Below, one piece after another: positions 34,179-36,654 of a stretch of DNA of 36,654 bases. The notes under the pieces were generated by a model. The model did not search any database. It had not been told where the DNA came from and saw only the letters and a list, made by a program, of their open reading frames with translations. Position 1 is the stretch's first letter. Each line of letters starts with the position of its first letter. The stretch comes from Actinomycetes bacterium (lineage in GTDB: Bacteria > Actinomycetota > Acidimicrobiia > Acidimicrobiales > Acidimicrobiaceae). Location: the NCBI GenBank assembly GCA_021785005.1, contig JAJYGT010000171.1:1-36654 (forward strand), read 5' to 3'. The position numbers were made by a program, and so were the translations under genes.

Positions 34179-35291
34179 TTGGGGAACGTCGGAAAACCAC
34201 GGGAACGAAAAGGTGTCGAAAATTATTACTTTGGTGGTTCCGGCACCGAAGAGACTTTACGTGCGAATAAGCGAGCATGGGAGTTTTTTGCGCTGCGGCC
34301 TCGGGTCTTGGCCGCGCCAAAAACTGTGAATTTGGGAACCGTTATTTTGGCACGACCAGTTCCCAGCCCAATTGTCGTTGCTCCAATGGCATATCTTTCT
34401 CTTCTGGAAGACGACGGAGAGCTTATTATGGCTCGTCGGGCGGCCAAGAGCGGCTTTAGTTTTTGTTTATCTATGAGAAGCGCGGTACCCCTTGAAAAAG
34501 TTGCGACTGTTTTCTTTGCCAATTTGGCAAAACAGGATTCGCAGTGCAGGCCGCTATTGCTTTTTCAGCTCTATCTATTGCGTGATAGAGGCATTAGTGA
34601 GTCATTGGCTAGGCGAGCGCGTGCAGCGGGATTTGACGGCTTGGTTGTTACCGTCGATACACCTTACCTCGGACTTAGACGAAGGGATCGGCTTAATCAA
34701 TTTGTAGTGCCAGAAAAATTTCGCACTGCAAATATCACGGATGAATTAAGCCTACGAAGCCAGACGACAAGTGAAGATGGTACCGTTTCTGCTTTTGGTG
34801 TGTCTTTTGAGTCAAATATCACGAGTTATGCGCAGGATCCAACCGCTACCTGGCAAGATGTCGCAAATTTTCGTAACGAGTTCCCGCAGTGGCCAATCGT
34901 TTTAAAAGGTGTTAGCCAGGTACATGATTTGTCTAGCTCGAGCGAAATTTCCGATGGTGTAATTATTTCAAATCACGGGGGCAGACAGCTAGACGGAAGC
35001 GTGTCAACTGCGGTGGTTTTGATGGAGTTGGGGATCTTGGACGTTGCAAAAAGCCTTACTTTAATGGTAGACGGAGGAGTTGATTCGGGCGCTGACGTCG
35101 TTCGTGCGCAGTGTCTAGGAGCTGATGCAGTCTTGATTGGTCGTTTTTTTGCCAAGGCGCTATTTCGATCCGGCGAGGCAGGATTAAAGTTGGCAATGAT
35201 GACAATTAAAGAAGAAACTTGGCTCGCAATGAATTTTCTCGGAGCCCCGAACCGCGAATCGCTCGATAGAAGCCTTATTCGATTCCCGTAA
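34179..35291 (+). CDS. FMN-dependent alpha-hydroxyacid dehydrogenase/oxidase
   Basis: The 370-residue enzyme belongs to the lactate/glycolate/mandelate dehydrogenase family. Motifs: ENYYFGGSGTEETLRAN near 14-30, VAPMAYLSLLEDDGE (67-81), LFQLYLLRDR (128-137), VTVDTPYLGLRRRD (157-170), VLKGV with K243, SNHGGRQLD with catalytic H266 and R269, and the phosphate loop VDGGVDSGADVVRAQCLGADAV around 296-317 (shown in parts: VDGGVDSGADVV). The TTG start at 34179 has GGAGAGG 6 bases upstream. There is no membrane segment in the usual loop region, so it may be a soluble oxidase or dehydrogenase. Substrate unknown. Confidence 0.9.
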   Translation: MGNVGKPRERKGVENYYFGGSGTEETLRANKRAWEFFALRPRVLAAPKTVNLGTVILARPVPSPIVVAPMAYLSLLEDDGELIMARRAAKSGFSFCLSMRSAVPLEKVATVFFANLAKQDSQCRPLLLFQLYLLRDRGISESLARRARAAGFDGLVVTVDTPYLGLRRRDRLNQFVVPEKFRTANITDELSLRSQTTSEDGTVSAFGVSFESNITSYAQDPTATWQDVANFRNEFPQWPIVLKGVSQVHDLSSSSEISDGVIISNHGGRQLDGSVSTAVVLMELGILDVAKSLTLMVDGGVDSGADVVRAQCLGADAVLIGRFFAKALFRSGEAGLKLAMMTIKEETWLAMNFLGAPNRESLDRSLIRFP

Positions 35292-35351
35292 TGCAAGATA
35301 GGACAATCATTAGGTGTATCGGACAATTTTCACCTCTAGAATTGCAAAGGC

Positions 35352-36149
35352 GTGAGTAGGCAACCCTTAGGAATATTCGACAGTGGATTTGGCGGCCTGA
35401 CCGTATTGCGAGCAATTACCGATCTATTGCCTAACGAGGATTTGGTGTATTTTGGAGATTCTGCCAGGTACCCGTATGGTCCTAAATCCAAGGAACAAAT
35501 TGTAGACTACTCGGTGGAGATTGCGCGTTTTCTTGTCGAGCGATTTGACGTAAAAATGCTGGTGGTGGCGTGTAATACAGCAAGTGCATTTGCATTACCG
35601 GAATTAGAACAAACGCTTGAGATCCCCGTGGTTGGGATGATTGAGCCAGGAGCCCGAGCACTCGCATCGCAAGGAACCGGTGAGAGAATAGGTGTAATTG
35701 GGACAATCGGAACTATTTCGTCTGGCGCGTACCAGCAAAAGTTGAGAGAATTAGCTCCTGATAAAGCCCTGACCTGCGCTGCCACGCCGGGTTTTGTGGA
35801 ATTTGTGGAGCGTGGTGAGGTTGATTCTGAGCAACTTTTGGTTTTAGCCGAGCGACTTCTTCGTCCAATTGCCGACGCAAAGGCAGAATCACTTCTTCTA
35901 GGATGCACTCACTATCCGTTCATAGCTCGGTGCATACAGAGCGTACTTGGAACTCAAGTGCTTTTGGTTTCATCGGCCGAAGAGACTGCGTTCCAAGTTC
36001 GAAATGACCTATTTAGTCTCTCGATTCGAAGTGAGACAAACGATCCGGGTCAGATAATATACCTGACAACTGGAGATGTGGAAGAATTCAAACGCATTGG
36101 AAAAAATCTTTTAGGGATAGATTTGAAGAACGTCTTACGGCCATGGTGA
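35352..36149 (+). CDS. murI: glutamate racemase
   Basis: MurI converts L- to D-glutamate for peptidoglycan. The 265-residue protein opens with PLGIFDSGFGGLTVLRAI and has both catalytic cysteines: C74 in VVACNTASA and C185 in LLGCTHYPF. Other family residues are YFGDSARYPYG (33-43) and VGMIEPGARA. The GTG at 35352 gives the usual N-terminus, although AAAGG is unusually close. It is followed 180 bases later by rph, a common actinobacterial order. Confidence 0.96.
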   Translation: MSRQPLGIFDSGFGGLTVLRAITDLLPNEDLVYFGDSARYPYGPKSKEQIVDYSVEIARFLVERFDVKMLVVACNTASAFALPELEQTLEIPVVGMIEPGARALASQGTGERIGVIGTIGTISSGAYQQKLRELAPDKALTCAATPGFVEFVERGEVDSEQLLVLAERLLRPIADAKAESLLLGCTHYPFIARCIQSVLGTQVLLVSSAEETAFQVRNDLFSLSIRSETNDPGQIIYLTTGDVEEFKRIGKNLLGIDLKNVLRPW

Positions 36150-36329
36150 TTTATTAATTTTTCTCACATGCAGCTGCTAGTCTGAAAAGAATCTGAGAAT
36201 TTGACATCGAGTGCTTTTGGTATCGCGTTTATTGCAACGGGTCTACACATGAAGCTACGACGCGACTCATCTATAGGTTGCTTGCTTGCTGAGACTTGAA
36301 AATTAGAAAATTAAAGGTGGTATTTATTA

Positions 36330-36654
36330 ATGAGGTCATTTGATCGAGAAGCTGATGACTTGCGACCGGCCATGCTTGAGCGCGATTTTACAGAAATGGC
36401 TTTAGGTTCAGCGTTAATTACCATGGGTAAAACAAAAGTTTTGTGTACAGCATCAGTTGAGGATCGTGCACCAGCTTGGCTTCGGGGAACTGGTAAAGGA
36501 TGGGTAACGGCCGAGTACTCGCTGCTACCTGGATCGACTCCGGAAAGATCAACACGAGAAGCATCAAAAGGTAAGCAGTCTGGGCGAACTCTTGAGATCC
36601 AAAGATTAATTGGAAGATCTTTACGATCAGTTGTAAATCTTCAAAGTCTCCCTG
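36330..36654 (+). CDS. rph: ribonuclease PH, 5' part only
   Basis: The open frame begins at the ATG at 36330 with AAAGGTGG (36313-36320) upstream, and runs off the end of the window. RNase PH trims tRNA 3' ends with phosphate. The visible 108 residues contain the characteristic [54 protein letters not shown] and the arginine-rich [16 protein letters not shown]. The start [12 protein letters not shown] fits the family start R-DGR--D-LRP, with Phe where Gly-Arg is usual. Confidence 0.95.
   Translation, partial: MRSFDREADDLRPAMLERDFTEMALGSALITMGKTKVLCTASVEDRAPAWLRGTGKGWVTAEYSLLPGSTPERSTREASKGKQSGRTLEIQRLIGRSLRSVVNLQSLP

Noticed and set aside
36201-36233. TTGACA as a promoter for rph
   Set aside because: The -35 box is perfect, but no -10 box stands at 16-18 bases; TATCGC is at 14 and TTTATT at 21.
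1-36654. CRISPR arrays, insertion sequences, rRNA or tRNA genes
   Set aside because: I saw no regularly spaced repeats, transposase motifs, target-site duplications or tRNA cloverleaf arms by eye; a tRNAscan and repeat search would be decisive.

Overview
The window looks like chromosomal DNA of a moderately AT-rich actinobacterium. The gene pairs prfB-ftsE-ftsX and murI-rph, the many GTG and TTG starts set by purine-rich ribosome binding sites, the HemD/OmpR fusion regulator and the small actinobacterial-type membrane protein (DUF6458-like) all point that way. Acidimicrobiia is my best guess; this is inference from gene content, not a database match.

Layout. (1) 1-8.4 kb, plus strand: two small membrane proteins, a 0.7-kb gap, secA, prfB, ftsE, ftsX, then a Ser/Thr-rich lipoprotein and a secreted helical protein. 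(2) 8.5-19 kb: a nitrate assimilation island. On the minus strand, nasC (catalytic nitrate reductase), a nasB-like electron-transfer protein, a fused NirB-NirD nitrite reductase, a HemD/winged-helix regulator and a CbiX-type chelatase for siroheme form a tight operon with overlapping starts and stops. A narK-type transporter is divergent. A perfect GlnR-type box (GTAAC-N6-GAAAC) lies between them. (3) 18.9-20.05 kb: about 1.1 kb with no intact gene, perhaps decayed. (4) 20.05-22.7 kb: a three-gene extracytosolic flavin electron-transfer module: ferric-reductase-like membrane flavocytochrome, membrane-anchored FMN_bind protein and ApbE flavin transferase. (5) 23-28.8 kb: a five-gene catabolic operon: APC permease, FmdA/AmdA-type amidase, PuuE-like deacetylase/cyclic amidohydrolase, Asp/Glu-racemase-superfamily enzyme with an extra C-terminal domain, and a GntR/FCD regulator. 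A striking AATTGGT/ACCA composite palindrome sits upstream, and I propose it is the regulator's operator. (6) 28.9-32.6 kb: small accessory genes (PRC-barrel, DUF6458-like, winged helix) and an exported Asp-box beta-propeller, with long gaps and one large hairpin. (7) 32.6-35.3 kb: a Fur/Zur-family repressor with a NicO/NiCoT-like metal transporter, divergent from an FMN-dependent alpha-hydroxyacid dehydrogenase. A Zur-like box overlaps both promoters. (8) 35.3 kb to the end: murI and the 5' part of rph.

Working together: nitrate enters by NarK, is reduced by NasC (with the nasB-like protein) and by NirBD, and the siroheme needed by NirBD is supported by the last two genes of the same operon. 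The amide/imide operon would be a second nitrogen source, releasing ammonia. The most interesting candidates for something new are the amide/imide operon with its operator, the nasB-like protein whose two FAD-binding motifs are degenerate, and the Zur-type box shared by a metal transporter and a flavin dehydrogenase.
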